From the NCBI GenBank assembly GCA_019634695.1, contig JAHCAW010000031.1:1-46209 (forward strand): a DNA stretch of 46,209 bases, given 5' to 3'. The position numbers and the translations under genes were made by a program. The stretch comes from Candidatus Sumerlaeia bacterium (lineage in GTDB: Bacteria; Sumerlaeota; Sumerlaeia; SLMS01; JAHLLQ01). How positions within the stretch are numbered: the stretch's first letter is position 1; the number at the start of each line of letters is the position of its first letter. Shown here one piece after another: positions 9,165 to 18,599 of this stretch. The notes under the pieces were generated by a model. It ran no database searches. It was not told the origin of the DNA and worked only from the letters and a program-made list of their open reading frames with translations.

Positions 9165-11504
9165 ATGACTGTTCCGCCACCCGCCTCCGGGTCCCACGGC
9201 GACCTTGTCGCCCCGCCGTCTCGGTTGCTCGAGATGGTCTACGACAACATGTCCGACGGGGTGGTGATTGCCGAGACCACCGGGCGGATTCTCTACGTCA
9301 ATCCGGCGATTCTGCTGCTGCTCGGGCTGTCGGCCACGGAAATGGCCGGCACGTACTGGAGCGATGTCTTTCCCGAAGGCTCGCGTCCTACCGACGCCGG
9401 CGCGGCCAGCACCTCGACCATCTTCGAAGTCGCCCGCAAGGACGGCCGCAAGCGCACGTTGCTGGCCAAGTCGTTCGAACTCTCCAGCCAGCCGCCGCTG
9501 CGCGTCACCATCCTGCGCGACATCACGCGCCGCCGCCAGGCCCAGGCCAAACTCATCGAGAGCGAACGCCGCTTCCGCAGCATCGTCGAGGGCTTCCCGG
9601 TCCCCGTCGTGCTCTGCTTGGCGCGCGATCGCCGCATCCAGTACGCCAACGACCGCACCGCCGACCTGTTCCTCGCACCCGCCGAGAGCCTGCTCGACCA
9701 GCACGTGCGCGTCCTGTTCTACGACCAAGCCGACTTCGAGGCCCTCGAGCGCGCGCTCGAAGAGCGTGGCATCGTCCGCGACGTCGAGGTTCTGCTGCGC
9801 ACGCGCAAGGGCAGCACCGTTTGGGCCGTCGTCAACGCCCAGCGCATCGACGACGCCGACCAGCCCGCCCTGCTCATCAGCTTCCTCGACATCAGCGAAC
9901 GCCGCCGCGCCGAGCAAAGGCTCCGCCGCAATGAGGGCCGCTACCGCACCGCCATCGCCCAGGCCGAAGCGGTCTCCTATCTGCTCGACGTCGATGCTAC
10001 CCGCTACGACTATATCGATCCCGGCATCAAGGAGCTGACCGGCTACACGGCCGCCGAGTTCACCCCCGCCATGCGGGATGCCATCCTGCTCGAGGTGGTG
10101 CCGCTCGGCATGTTTGCCGGCATGACCCCCGCCGACGCCCGCAGCCTGTCGACCGCCGGCCGCCTGCGTTGGCGTGCCGACTATCGCATCCGCGCCCGCA
10201 ACGGCGAGGAACGTTGGATCACCGATTCGGCGGTCCCGATCGAGGAGGAGCAGGAGGGCAAGGGCGCGCGCTACCTCGGCATCCTGCAGGACATCACCGA
10301 GCGCAAGCGCGCCGAGACCGCCCTGTGGCAGGCGCAGCAGCGCGCCCACCAATCCCAGAAGCTCGAGGCGCTCGGCCGGCTCGCCGGCGTCGTCAGCCAC
10401 GACTTCAGCAACCTGCTGGCCGCCATCGGCGGCAACTGCCAGCTCGGCCTCGAGCAGACCTCCAATCCCGAACTCGTCCACGACATCCTGGAGGACATCG
10501 CCGACGCGGTCGCCCTGTCATCGGGGCTCGTGCGCCAGTTGCTGGACTTCTGTCGCGACACGCCGGCGCGGCGCGAGGTGGTCGATGTCAACGAGGTGCT
10601 CGGCGGCATGGAGCGACTGATCCAGCGCTTCGTCGGCGACGCCATCGTCGTCACTCTCGAACCGGCCGCGGAGTCGCTGCTCGTCGAGGTCGACCGCAGC
10701 CAGCTCGAGCAGGTGCTGATGAACCTGGTGGTCAACTCGCGCGACGCCATGACCGACGGCGGCCAGTTGACGGTCACCCTCGGGACCATCGACGTGACCG
10801 CGCCCCGGCCCGAACTTGCCGCCGGTTCCTACGTCCGCCTCGAGGTCGCCGACACCGGCTCCGGCATCAGCCCGGAAATCTTGCCGAAAATCTTCGACCC
10901 TTTCTTCACCACCAAGGGTCCCGGCCGCGGGACCGGGTTGGGCCTGTCGGCGGTCCATGGCATCGTGCGCCAGTTCGGCGGCATCATCGACGTCCAGAGC
11001 ACCCCCGGGCAGGGCGCGCGCTTCCGGGTTCTGCTGCCGCGCACCACTGCGACCGGCCCCGTGGCGGTTCCGTCGCCCCTCGACCAGGCGGTCCTGGTGC
11101 CCACCCCCGAGCCCGACGAGGTCTCGGCCGCCAGCCAGCGCCGGATCCTGCTGGTGGACGACGACGACTCCGTCCGTGCCCCGACGGTCCTGTATCTGCG
11201 CCGCAAGGGCTTCCTCGTGTACGAGGCGCGTTGCGGCGAGGAGGCGTTGCAAGTTCTTAGAAATCAGACCCCAACGGTCGATCTGCTGGTGACCGACCTG
11301 ATCATGCCCGGCATGGACGGGGTCCAGTTGATCGACGAGTTCCATCGGCTCTGCCCGGGCGTCGAGGCCATCCTGATGTCGGGCTACCTGTTCGACCTGT
11401 CGAGCGAGGCGTTGGGGGGCGCGGTGGCCGACGTCATCGCCAAGCCGTTCTCGCCGCGCGACCTGCTCGAACGCATCGAGGTTCTGCTTGGACGACGTGG
11501 CTGA
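9165..11504 (+). CDS. Hybrid sensor histidine kinase with three PAS domains and receiver
   Basis: This is a 779-residue soluble-looking sensor with no membrane helices. It has three PAS domains (about 15-120, 125-245 and 255-385), a HisKA domain with the phospho-accepting H412 in VVSHDFSNLL, and a HATPase domain (about 495-615) with NLVVNSRDAM, DTGSGI and GTGLGLSAVHG. It ends in a receiver domain (about 655-775) with the acidic LLVDDDDS and phospho-acceptor D711 in TDLIMPGMDG. It autophosphorylates and passes phosphate to its own receiver, so output must go through another protein not seen nearby. It precedes pilB on the same strand by 191 bases, which contain a separate candidate promoter. 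The signal is unknown. Confidence 0.95.
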   Translation: MTVPPPASGSHGDLVAPPSRLLEMVYDNMSDGVVIAETTGRILYVNPAILLLLGLSATEMAGTYWSDVFPEGSRPTDAGAASTSTIFEVARKDGRKRTLLAKSFELSSQPPLRVTILRDITRRRQAQAKLIESERRFRSIVEGFPVPVVLCLARDRRIQYANDRTADLFLAPAESLLDQHVRVLFYDQADFEALERALEERGIVRDVEVLLRTRKGSTVWAVVNAQRIDDADQPALLISFLDISERRRAEQRLRRNEGRYRTAIAQAEAVSYLLDVDATRYDYIDPGIKELTGYTAAEFTPAMRDAILLEVVPLGMFAGMTPADARSLSTAGRLRWRADYRIRARNGEERWITDSAVPIEEEQEGKGARYLGILQDITERKRAETALWQAQQRAHQSQKLEALGRLAGVVSHDFSNLLAAIGGNCQLGLEQTSNPELVHDILEDIADAVALSSGLVRQLLDFCRDTPARREVVDVNEVLGGMERLIQRFVGDAIVVTLEPAAESLLVEVDRSQLEQVLMNLVVNSRDAMTDGGQLTVTLGTIDVTAPRPELAAGSYVRLEVADTGSGISPEILPKIFDPFFTTKGPGRGTGLGLSAVHGIVRQFGGIIDVQSTPGQGARFRVLLPRTTATGPVAVPSPLDQAVLVPTPEPDEVSAASQRRILLVDDDDSVRAPTVLYLRRKGFLVYEARCGEEALQVLRNQTPTVDLLVTDLIMPGMDGVQLIDEFHRLCPGVEAILMSGYLFDLSSEALGGAVADVIAKPFSPRDLLERIEVLLGRRG

Positions 11505-11574
11505 CCCCCATTCCATCCGGCGATTCGGCCCTGTTCGGTATTGCGCCGGACACCGGGGCCCTTCTGAATTGGGG

Positions 11575-11604
11575 TTGACGGGTTTCGGCTCCCCCCCGAA
11601 CAAT
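11575..11604 (+). promoter_or_regulatory. Candidate sigma-70 promoter of the pilB operon
   Basis: TTGACG (11575-11580) and AACAAT (11599-11604) are 18 bases apart, matching five and four of six consensus bases. It lies about 90 bases before pilB and after the kinase stop, so pilus genes could be transcribed independently of the kinase. Confidence 0.45.
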
Positions 11605-11616
11605 GGGCGAGCGTGA

Positions 11617-11645
11617 CCAGCCTTGCGGCTGGCCGGCTTGCCGGC
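11617..11645 (+). other. Two adjacent hairpins in the pilB leader
   Basis: CCAGCC-TTGC-GGCTGG (11617-11632) is followed at once by GCCGGC-TT-GCCGGC (11632-11645). Both arms are perfect. They sit between the candidate promoter and the ribosome site AAGGAG near 11680. No T tract follows. They could stabilise the message or be chance in GC-rich DNA. Confidence 0.35.
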
Positions 11646-11695
11646 GGCCGCACCGAGACTCCCACGGCGCCAAACACTAAGGAGCACGTACCGCC

Positions 11696-13573
11696 ATGGC
11701 CTCCGCAATGGAACGCAAGCTCGGCCAGATGCTCGTCACGGACGGGGTGGTCTCGGCCGAGGACCTCGAGCGGGCCCTCAAGGAACAGGAAGCCACCCAA
11801 GGCAGTCTCGGGCGCATCCTCGTCGACATGGAGCTGGCCACCGAGTGGGAGATGGCCGCCGCTCTGGGCAAGCAGCTCAACGTCCCCTTCATCACCCTGT
11901 CGCACTACGACATCGACCGCATGGTCCTCGAGGCCATCCCGATCAACGTCGTGCGCAAGTACAAGATCGTCCCGGTGGACAAGACCGGCGACACGCTGAC
12001 CATCGCCCTTTCCGACCCCTCCAACATCTTCCTGCTCGACGAGATCAAGATCCTCACCAAGAGCCAGATCATCCCGGTGATCTCGTTCGAGTCCGACATC
12101 AACGAGGCGATCCGGCGCTACTACGGCGACGCGGCCGACGGCGGCACGTTCGACGAGATGCTCAAGGAAATCTCGGACGACGACTTCCGGTCGATCCAGG
12201 AAGAGCTCGAGTCCGAGCACCTCGACTACACGACCGGCGAGGAGGAAGCGGCCGGCGACGACGGCAGCGCCGAGGTCAACGACGCCCCGGTCATCCAGCT
12301 CGTGAACCAGATCGTCATGGACGCCATCAAGTCGGGCGCCTCGGACATCCACATCGAGCCCTATGAGAAGGTCGTCCGGCTGCGCTACCGCATCGACGGC
12401 GTGCTGCACGAGTTTTCGCCGCCGCCCAAGAAGTTCCAGAACGCCATCGTCTCGCGCGTCAAGATTCTCTCCGAGCTCGACATCTCCGAGAAGCGTCTGC
12501 CGCAGGACGGTCGCTTCCGCATCAAGATGAAGAACCGCGCCATCGACTTCCGTGTCTCGACCTGCCCGGTCGTCCACGGCGAGAAGATCGTCATTCGTAT
12601 TCTCGACCAGGGCAACCTGATGCTCAACCTCGGGGACCTGGGCTTCGATCCCGAGGAAATGGACAAGCTCGAGACGGCCATCCATATGCCGTGGGGCATG
12701 GCGCTCATCACCGGCCCGACCGGCTCGGGCAAGTCCACGACGCTCTACTCGGCCCTGTCGGCCATCAACGACCCGACCAAGAACATCAGCACCATCGAGG
12801 ACCCGGTCGAATACAACCTCAAGGGCATCAATCAGGTGCCGGCGCGGCCGGACATCGGCCTGACGTTCTCGCGCGGTCTTAAGGCCTTCCTTCGTCAGGA
12901 CCCCGACATCATCATGATCGGTGAGATTCGTGACTTCGAGACCGGCGAAATCGCCATCAAGGCCGCCTTGACCGGTCACTTGGTGCTCTCGACCATCCAC
13001 ACGAACGACGCCCCCAGCACCCCGCAGCGCATGGTCAACATGGGCATCGAGCCCTTCCTGGTCAGCGCCTCGCTCGTGCTCGTCGAGGCCCAGCGCCTCG
13101 TGCGCCGCATCTGCAAGAACTGCCGGCGCGAATATGCGCCCGACCCGCAGTTGCTCAAGGCGCTGGGCATCAACGACCCGGACGCGATGTTCTCCAAGGG
13201 CACGGGCTGCGAAACCTGCCGCAATAGCGGACGCAAGGGCCGCGTCGGCCTCTACGAGATCATGGCAGTCACCGACCAGCTCCGCGACGCCATCACCGAC
13301 GGCTGGCCGGTCAACAAGCTCAAGACGCTTGCAGTGCAACAGGGCATGCGCACGCTGCGCATGGCCGGCGTCCGCAAGTGCCTGCAGGGCGTGGCGGCGA
13401 TCGAGGACGTCCTGGGCGCCACCATGGCGGACGAGTTCGACGAGTCGGCACTGCAACCGGCCGCCCCGGCCGGAGCGGCTCCCGCCGATGCCGACCATGA
13501 GGAACTGGATCTCGACTCGCCCAACGGCGGGGCGGGCCAGAAGCACGGCAAAGAGGCAGCCGTCACGTCGTAA
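11696..13573 (+). CDS. pilB: Type IV pilus assembly ATPase PilB (GspE family)
   Basis: This 625-residue hexameric cytoplasmic ATPase would drive pilus extension. It has an N-terminal MshEN-like domain (about 1-150), an acidic linker, and the secretion ATPase core. The core has Walker A GPTGSGKST with K346, the Asp box STIEDPVEY, Walker B DPDIIMIGEIRD and the His box LSTIHTNDAPST. A tetracysteine zinc site lies at C473/C476 and C505/C508. The extra C-terminus is rich in Ala and acidic residues and probably disordered. AAGGAG lies about 11 bases before the ATG. pilC follows after 53 bases. A type II secretion role (GspE) is possible, but the MshEN domain favours PilB. Confidence 0.95.
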   Translation: MASAMERKLGQMLVTDGVVSAEDLERALKEQEATQGSLGRILVDMELATEWEMAAALGKQLNVPFITLSHYDIDRMVLEAIPINVVRKYKIVPVDKTGDTLTIALSDPSNIFLLDEIKILTKSQIIPVISFESDINEAIRRYYGDAADGGTFDEMLKEISDDDFRSIQEELESEHLDYTTGEEEAAGDDGSAEVNDAPVIQLVNQIVMDAIKSGASDIHIEPYEKVVRLRYRIDGVLHEFSPPPKKFQNAIVSRVKILSELDISEKRLPQDGRFRIKMKNRAIDFRVSTCPVVHGEKIVIRILDQGNLMLNLGDLGFDPEEMDKLETAIHMPWGMALITGPTGSGKSTTLYSALSAINDPTKNISTIEDPVEYNLKGINQVPARPDIGLTFSRGLKAFLRQDPDIIMIGEIRDFETGEIAIKAALTGHLVLSTIHTNDAPSTPQRMVNMGIEPFLVSASLVLVEAQRLVRRICKNCRREYAPDPQLLKALGINDPDAMFSKGTGCETCRNSGRKGRVGLYEIMAVTDQLRDAITDGWPVNKLKTLAVQQGMRTLRMAGVRKCLQGVAAIEDVLGATMADEFDESALQPAAPAGAAPADADHEELDLDSPNGGAGQKHGKEAAVTS

Positions 13574-13626
13574 TCCCGACCGGTTCGCCCGGCGGGAATA
13601 ACAATCCCTGAGGAGTTGCGCACAGC

Positions 13627-14847
13627 ATGCCTACCTATCAGTACGTCGCGCGGGCGGCGGATGGCCGGGTGGTCAATGGCACGGCGGACGCCGCCGACCA
13701 GCAGTCCGTGGTACAGATGCTTCGCGAGAAGGGGCTGATGCCCACCTCGATCAAGGTGGGTGCGACCGTTCGCAAGCCCGGCGTCAAGCGCAGCAAGGGC
13801 AAGGGCGGCCGGACCAAGCTGGACGATCTGGTGATCTTCTCCCAGCAGATGGCCGTCATGATCCGGGCCGGTCTGCCGCTCATCGAAGTGCTCGACATTC
13901 TCGGCGAACAGACCGAGCGGCGCTCGCTGGCCGCCATCGTCCGTCAGGTCGAGAAGGACGTCGAGGCCGGCGAGTCGCTCACCGAGGCGATGGTCAAGCA
14001 CTCCAACGTCTTCAACACCTTCTACCTCTCCATGATCAAGGCCGGCGAGGCATCCGGTATGCTCGACGCGACCCTTGAACAGGTCGCCGTCTACCTCGAG
14101 CGCACCGCCAGCCTGCAGCGCAAGATCAAGATGGCCGTCATGTATCCGACGACCGTCACGATCATCGCCGCCCTCATCACCGTCTTCCTCCTCCTCAAGG
14201 TCGTCCCCGTCTTCGGCGACATCTTCTCGGACTTGGGCGGCGTGCTCCCCTTGCCGACTCGCATCGTGCTCTGGGCATCCAATTTCGTGCAGAATCGGTG
14301 GTATTTGCTGCTGGGCGGCGTGTTCGTCTTCGTGGTCTTCATCTGGCAGTACGGCAAGACCAAGAAGGGGCGTTTCCATCTGGACTCCATCAAGCTCAAG
14401 CTTCCGATCTTCGGACCTCTGTTCCTGAAGACCGCCGTCGCCCGTTTCGCCCGCACCCTGAGCACCCTGATCCGCTCGGGCGTCAACATCCTGTACGCGC
14501 TCGACATCGTCGCCAAGACCGCCGGCAACGCCCGCATGGAAGCCGCCGTCATCAAGACGAAGGCCAGCATCCAGAGCGGCGAGTCCCTGACCAAGCCCTT
14601 GGCCGACTCCAACGTCTTCCCCCCGATGGTCACGCGCATGATCGACGTCGGCGAGAAGACCGGTGCCCTCGAGAGCATGCTCACCAAGGTGGCCGACTTC
14701 TACGAGGACCAGGTCTCGACGGCCGTCGCCGGCCTGACCTCCCTCATCGAGCCCCTGCTCATCGTCTTCCTTGGCGTTGTCATCGGCTTCATCGTCATCG
14801 CCATGTTCATGCCGATGTTCAAGATGATCGAGCTGCTCAACCACTGA
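13627..14847 (+). CDS. pilC: Type IV pilus inner membrane platform protein PilC (GspF family)
   Basis: This 406-residue polytopic platform protein would couple PilB to pilin polymerisation. It begins with the family motif MPTYQYVARAADG and has two repeated GspF cytoplasmic domains, each with the F-x-R/Q-Q-pattern (VIFSQQMAVMIRAGLPL near 77 and VARFARTLSTLIRSGVNIL near 275). Membrane helices lie near 170-195, 220-240 and at the C-terminus (IVFLGVVIGFIVIAMFMPMF). Length is normal for the family. GAGGAGT lies about ten bases before the ATG. It follows pilB in the usual order. No pilin, pilT or pilD gene is in the window. Confidence 0.95.
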   Translation: MPTYQYVARAADGRVVNGTADAADQQSVVQMLREKGLMPTSIKVGATVRKPGVKRSKGKGGRTKLDDLVIFSQQMAVMIRAGLPLIEVLDILGEQTERRSLAAIVRQVEKDVEAGESLTEAMVKHSNVFNTFYLSMIKAGEASGMLDATLEQVAVYLERTASLQRKIKMAVMYPTTVTIIAALITVFLLLKVVPVFGDIFSDLGGVLPLPTRIVLWASNFVQNRWYLLLGGVFVFVVFIWQYGKTKKGRFHLDSIKLKLPIFGPLFLKTAVARFARTLSTLIRSGVNILYALDIVAKTAGNARMEAAVIKTKASIQSGESLTKPLADSNVFPPMVTRMIDVGEKTGALESMLTKVADFYEDQVSTAVAGLTSLIEPLLIVFLGVVIGFIVIAMFMPMFKMIELLNH

Positions 14848-14956
14848 CCGGCCGGCAGGCCACGCCTTCTCCCTTGCGCCCCGGGGGCCACGACGGGACA
14901 ACGTCCCCGGCTCCCGGGGCCTCTAACTTTATACCCCACAACCCGGCAGGCGACGC

Positions 14957-15991
14957 ATGATCAATCCGGCACTCGAACGACGCTACGCCGACTGCACCGA
15001 ACTCGTCGATGCCTGGAAGGGCTTTCTGGAATATTACAACAAGGCCGTCAAGGAGCAGACCTTCCAGTCCTCCCCCGAGGCCGAGCAGGCCTTCCTCGAT
15101 GCCAAGGCCCGCATCGCCATGCTCCATGACTCGTTCATGGCCGCCCTCAAGCACGACCAGAACGTCGGCCAGAACATGCTGTCGATCGTCAACCGCTCGA
15201 TCACCCTGCGCCACCTGCGCAAGGTCGGCACCGCCGACCAGAAGAAGATCGAAATCGAGTGGCACGAGTGCTACCTGCTGCTCAACGAGACCACCAGCCA
15301 ACTCGCCGAGGAGCGCGACCGCCTCGCCGAGGTCAATGAGTTCACCTGGCGCATGGGCCGCATCCAGGAGCGCATCCTGCTGACCATCAAGTCCTTCCTG
15401 GGCTCGATCTACTTCAAGGTCATCGTCGCCGTTGCCATCCTGGGCGGCCTTGTCTTCGCCCTCCTTGCCGCCGAATACGACATTCTGCGCAAGACCAAGG
15501 GCATCGCCGAACCCTACGCCAGCTTCCTCGACTTCCGCCGCGACAAGCTGAAGCTCGATTCCTCCTACAGCTCCCTCGAGAAGATGCTCGGCGGCAAGCT
15601 CTCCAACGACCGCATGCCCTCGGGCTTCCAGCGCCGGGACCAGGAAAACACCCAGGACAACGTCGCCAACACCTTCCGCCAGACCTTCCGCATCGACGGC
15701 GGCGGAGGTGCCGACGAGCATCTGAAGACCGCCACCGCCTTCGCGTCCATCGCCATCAGCCAGCCCGATGGCCCGGACGTCACCGCCTGGCTCTTCTACT
15801 GGCACGACCGTCAGGCGCCCCGCACCTTCGTCCGCGCCTTCGACCTCGAAACCTCCAATCCCCAAAACCAGATGGCCGAGTATCTCGCGCGGCTCTACAC
15901 TGTCTTCGCCGACAACAATGTCCTCGTCATCCTCGGCGGCCCCCACAAGGACGCGCAGCAACCGGTCCGCCGTCGCGTCTTCGGCAAGTAG
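14957..15991 (+). CDS. Unknown single-helix membrane protein between pilC and dprA
   Basis: I do not recognise this 344-residue protein. The first 140 residues look alpha-helical and charged, with a likely coiled coil around 95-145. One membrane helix at about 151-171 (YFKVIVAVAILGGLVFALLA) follows, and then a soluble domain of about 170 residues. The soluble part contains an SYSSLEKMLGGKL segment and a core ending in VFADNNVLVILGG. No catalytic motif stands out. With the N-terminus rich in helices and no signal peptide, it is probably anchored with the N-terminus in the cytoplasm. Its position, same strand, between pilC and dprA suggests a link to pili or DNA uptake. It ends in TAG. Confidence 0.8.
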   Translation: MINPALERRYADCTELVDAWKGFLEYYNKAVKEQTFQSSPEAEQAFLDAKARIAMLHDSFMAALKHDQNVGQNMLSIVNRSITLRHLRKVGTADQKKIEIEWHECYLLLNETTSQLAEERDRLAEVNEFTWRMGRIQERILLTIKSFLGSIYFKVIVAVAILGGLVFALLAAEYDILRKTKGIAEPYASFLDFRRDKLKLDSSYSSLEKMLGGKLSNDRMPSGFQRRDQENTQDNVANTFRQTFRIDGGGGADEHLKTATAFASIAISQPDGPDVTAWLFYWHDRQAPRTFVRAFDLETSNPQNQMAEYLARLYTVFADNNVLVILGGPHKDAQQPVRRRVFGK

Positions 15992-16026
15992 GCTCCGGGC
16001 GCCCGCCGCCCCGCAGGCCGCGAACC

Positions 16027-17157
16027 ATGTCCGACGACACCCTCGCCGCATGGCTCACCCTGCTTGACTCGGGCCTTTCCCACGCCGTTCTCCGACGCGC
16101 CTTGGTCGTCCATCACACCCCCGAGGCGCTTCTGGGCGCCTCCGATGCCGCACTGATCAAGTCGGGGTTGCTCGCCGACGACCAGTGCCGCCGCCTGCGC
16201 GAGTCCGCCGAGGGCACCCTGAGGCAACGGCGCCAGCTCGACTCCTTCCATCGCCTCAACATGCGCTTGCTGACGCCGGCCGATGCCGACTGGCCGGAGA
16301 ACCTGCGCCCCGTCGCCGAGCCCCCCGTCGCGCTCTTTGTCCGCGGCGAGATTCGCGACGAGGACCGGTTGGCGGTCGCCATCGTCGGTTCGCGTTTGGC
16401 CACGCCCTACGGTCTGGAAGTGACCCGGCGGCTGGCGGTCGAGCTGGCGCCGGTCGTCACGGTCGCCAGTGGCCTCGCCAACGGCATCGACGCCACCGCC
16501 CACGAGCGGACCCTGGACGCCGGCGGGCGCAGCTTCGGAGTCGCCGCCTGCGGCCTCGACATCGACTACCCCAAGGGGCTCGGCCCGATGCGCGAGCGGC
16601 TGGTCGGCGCCGGCGCCGTGATCTCGCTCTTCCCGCCCGGCACCACCTGCGGCAAAGGGTGCTTTCCCCGCCGCAACCATTTGCTCGCCTGCCTGTGCCT
16701 TGGCGTGATCGTCGTCGAGGCCGGCGAGACGAGCGGCGCTCTGCTGACGGCGCGCTCGGCGATCGAGGAGAATCGCGAGGTGCTGGCGGTTCCGGGCGAC
16801 ATCACCCGCCCCGCCAGCCGGGGCACGAATCGGTTGATCGCCGAGGGCGCCGCCGTCATCACCGAACCCGCCGACGTCGTGCGCCATCTCGAACAGCGCC
16901 TCAGCCACGAGCTGCGGCGCCTGCGCGCCCGGCGCGAGTCGAGCCAGAGCGCCGAGGTCCCCGCGCCGGACAACCTCACGCCCGCCGAGTCCACGCTGCT
17001 CGCCGCCATCCGCAAGGGCCCGATTTCCCACGACGACCTGATCGCGCAGTTCGTCCCGTCCGCGTTGACCATGGGCGACATCGCCGCCGCGCTGCTCGCA
17101 CTCGAGCTCAAGGGCCTCGTCCAGACCCTGCCCGGGCGCACCTACACAAGACGATGA
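16027..17157 (+). CDS. dprA: DNA processing protein DprA (Smf)
   Basis: This 376-residue DprA would bind incoming single-stranded DNA and load RecA during natural transformation. An N-terminal helix-hairpin-like domain (about 1-75) is followed by the Rossmann fold. Motifs include VAIVGSRLATPYG, VASGLANGIDATAHERTL, FPRRNHLLACLC, VVEAGETSGALLTA and VPGDITRPASRGTNRLI. A C-terminal winged helix (about 318-376) matches the usual DprA ending. Together with pilB and pilC upstream it suggests natural competence, although no comEA or comEC is in the window. It starts 35 bases after the unknown membrane protein and is probably in the same operon. It converges with the next gene with a nine-base gap. 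Confidence 0.95.
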   Translation: MSDDTLAAWLTLLDSGLSHAVLRRALVVHHTPEALLGASDAALIKSGLLADDQCRRLRESAEGTLRQRRQLDSFHRLNMRLLTPADADWPENLRPVAEPPVALFVRGEIRDEDRLAVAIVGSRLATPYGLEVTRRLAVELAPVVTVASGLANGIDATAHERTLDAGGRSFGVAACGLDIDYPKGLGPMRERLVGAGAVISLFPPGTTCGKGCFPRRNHLLACLCLGVIVVEAGETSGALLTARSAIEENREVLAVPGDITRPASRGTNRLIAEGAAVITEPADVVRHLEQRLSHELRRLRARRESSQSAEVPAPDNLTPAESTLLAAIRKGPISHDDLIAQFVPSALTMGDIAAALLALELKGLVQTLPGRTYTRR

Positions 17158-17166
17158 GAGACCGGC

Positions 17167-18393
17167 CTACTCGCCCAGAAACGCGGGAAGCCACATTGCA
17201 TAGTTCGCCACGATCAGCGCCACGACGAGCGCGTCCGCGCGCCGCCCGCCCAGCCAGCGCTCGATCCCCGGCCACGCCAGCAGCAGCGCCGCCGGCACCA
17301 GCGGAATCCCGTAGCGCGCCCGCGAGTGGAACAGGTTGAAGCCCGAGAACACGAAGCGCTGGGCCACATAGACGAGCACCCAGGCCAGCAGCAGGCGAAA
17401 CCGCGGCTCGAGCACCCGGCGGTTGCCGCCCCAGAAGAACGGATGCACTTGCAGCGCCAGCGCCAGGAACAGCACCGCGGCCCGCGCATACACCTTCAGA
17501 TAGGCGGCGTCGGGCGGATTCTCGAACGGGCCGCGCACCACCTGAAACAGGAAGACCACCGCCTCGTGGTCAGCGAAGAGCAGCTTCGCCAACCCGAGCA
17601 CGCCGGCGATCAGCGCCGCGCCGCCCAGCAATGCGGCGCCCAGCCGCAACGCCACCTGACCGCGCGAGCCCCCGCCGAACCGCGCCAGCCCCAGTGGCAG
17701 CGCCAGCAGCACCAGCACCGACGCCGTCTTGGTCAGGATTCCCAAGGCGACCACCAGCGCCAGCACCGCCAAGTCGCGCCACCGCCGCGAGGCCTCCCAG
17801 TCCAGCGCCGCATGGAATCCCAGCAGCAACCAGAACAACGCCAGCGCGTCCGCCATCGGCCGGGCCAGCATCCCCACCACGCCCACGTGCGCAAGCAACA
17901 ACGCGTTGAGCCGGAACTGCGCCGCCGCGCCGAAATCGAAATGCCGCGTCAGCAACAGGTTGAACGCCCAGACACAGAGCAGCGACGCCAGCAGATTGGC
18001 CACGATCGCGCTGATCAGAATGTCGCGGAAGACCAGATTCAGCGTTGCGATGAGTGCCGGGAAGATCGGTCGGATCAGGTGCAGGTAGCCGCGCGAGAAC
18101 TGGCCCAGGCGCTCGAAGGACTCGGCCCCGGGATGCACCATCGCGTCGTGCAGCCGTTCGGCAAAGTTTCCATATCCGTCATAGAGCACATAGCCGCGGA
18201 ACTCCCACGCGCGGAACTCCTCGAGTTGGAGATGGCGCTGGCCGTTCTCGCGCCACCAGAGGAACGAGATGGCGTAGGAGAGCAGGAAAATCGCGCCCAG
18301 CGCGACCCGCTGCGCGGGCGACAGGCGGCGGAAGACGGTCAGCGGATTCACGGCGGAGGCGGCAACTCGAGGGCGGGGTGGTCGCGCCGGCAA
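17167..18393 (-). CDS. Polytopic membrane protein, glycosyltransferase 39-like
   Basis: This is an integral membrane protein of about 408 residues with roughly nine to eleven hydrophobic helices. It resembles the GT-C/ArnT-PMT group, which uses polyprenyl-phosphate sugars outside the membrane. The first periplasmic loop has EEFRAWEFRGYVLYDGYGNF, in which acidic residues could be catalytic. Family membership is a structural guess; sequence identity to named enzymes is not obvious. A TTG at 18393 with GGAG upstream is a possible start, and GTG at 18351 is an alternative that removes the basic N-terminal 14 residues. It is convergent with dprA and divergent from the PhzF-like gene. Confidence 0.7.
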   Translation of the reverse strand: MPARPPRPRVAASAVNPLTVFRRLSPAQRVALGAIFLLSYAISFLWWRENGQRHLQLEEFRAWEFRGYVLYDGYGNFAERLHDAMVHPGAESFERLGQFSRGYLHLIRPIFPALIATLNLVFRDILISAIVANLLASLLCVWAFNLLLTRHFDFGAAAQFRLNALLLAHVGVVGMLARPMADALALFWLLLGFHAALDWEASRRWRDLAVLALVVALGILTKTASVLVLLALPLGLARFGGGSRGQVALRLGAALLGGAALIAGVLGLAKLLFADHEAVVFLFQVVRGPFENPPDAAYLKVYARAAVLFLALALQVHPFFWGGNRRVLEPRFRLLLAWVLVYVAQRFVFSGFNLFHSRARYGIPLVPAALLLAWPGIERWLGGRRADALVVALIVANYAMWLPAFLGE

Positions 18394-18599
18394 GGCCCGA
18401 CTCCATGCCAGCGTTGCTTACGGGTCAATCCCCGTGCGCCCCCGCCGTCGGTTCTCCTTTGCGTCCGAACAGTGTCTTCGATTCAGGATTCCCCTGCGTT
18501 GGTAGCGGTCCGCTCGATTCAGCACGGCACTTGCTTGCCCGCGGTGCCACGGCCGGAAGGCTCCGCGCCATTTCACCCGAGACCCTGGAAGGAATCCTC

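Noticed and set aside
8928..11708. Long minus-strand frames opposite the histidine kinase
   Set aside because: They lack any domain and mirror the GC-rich kinase gene, whose three PAS, kinase and receiver motifs are clear.
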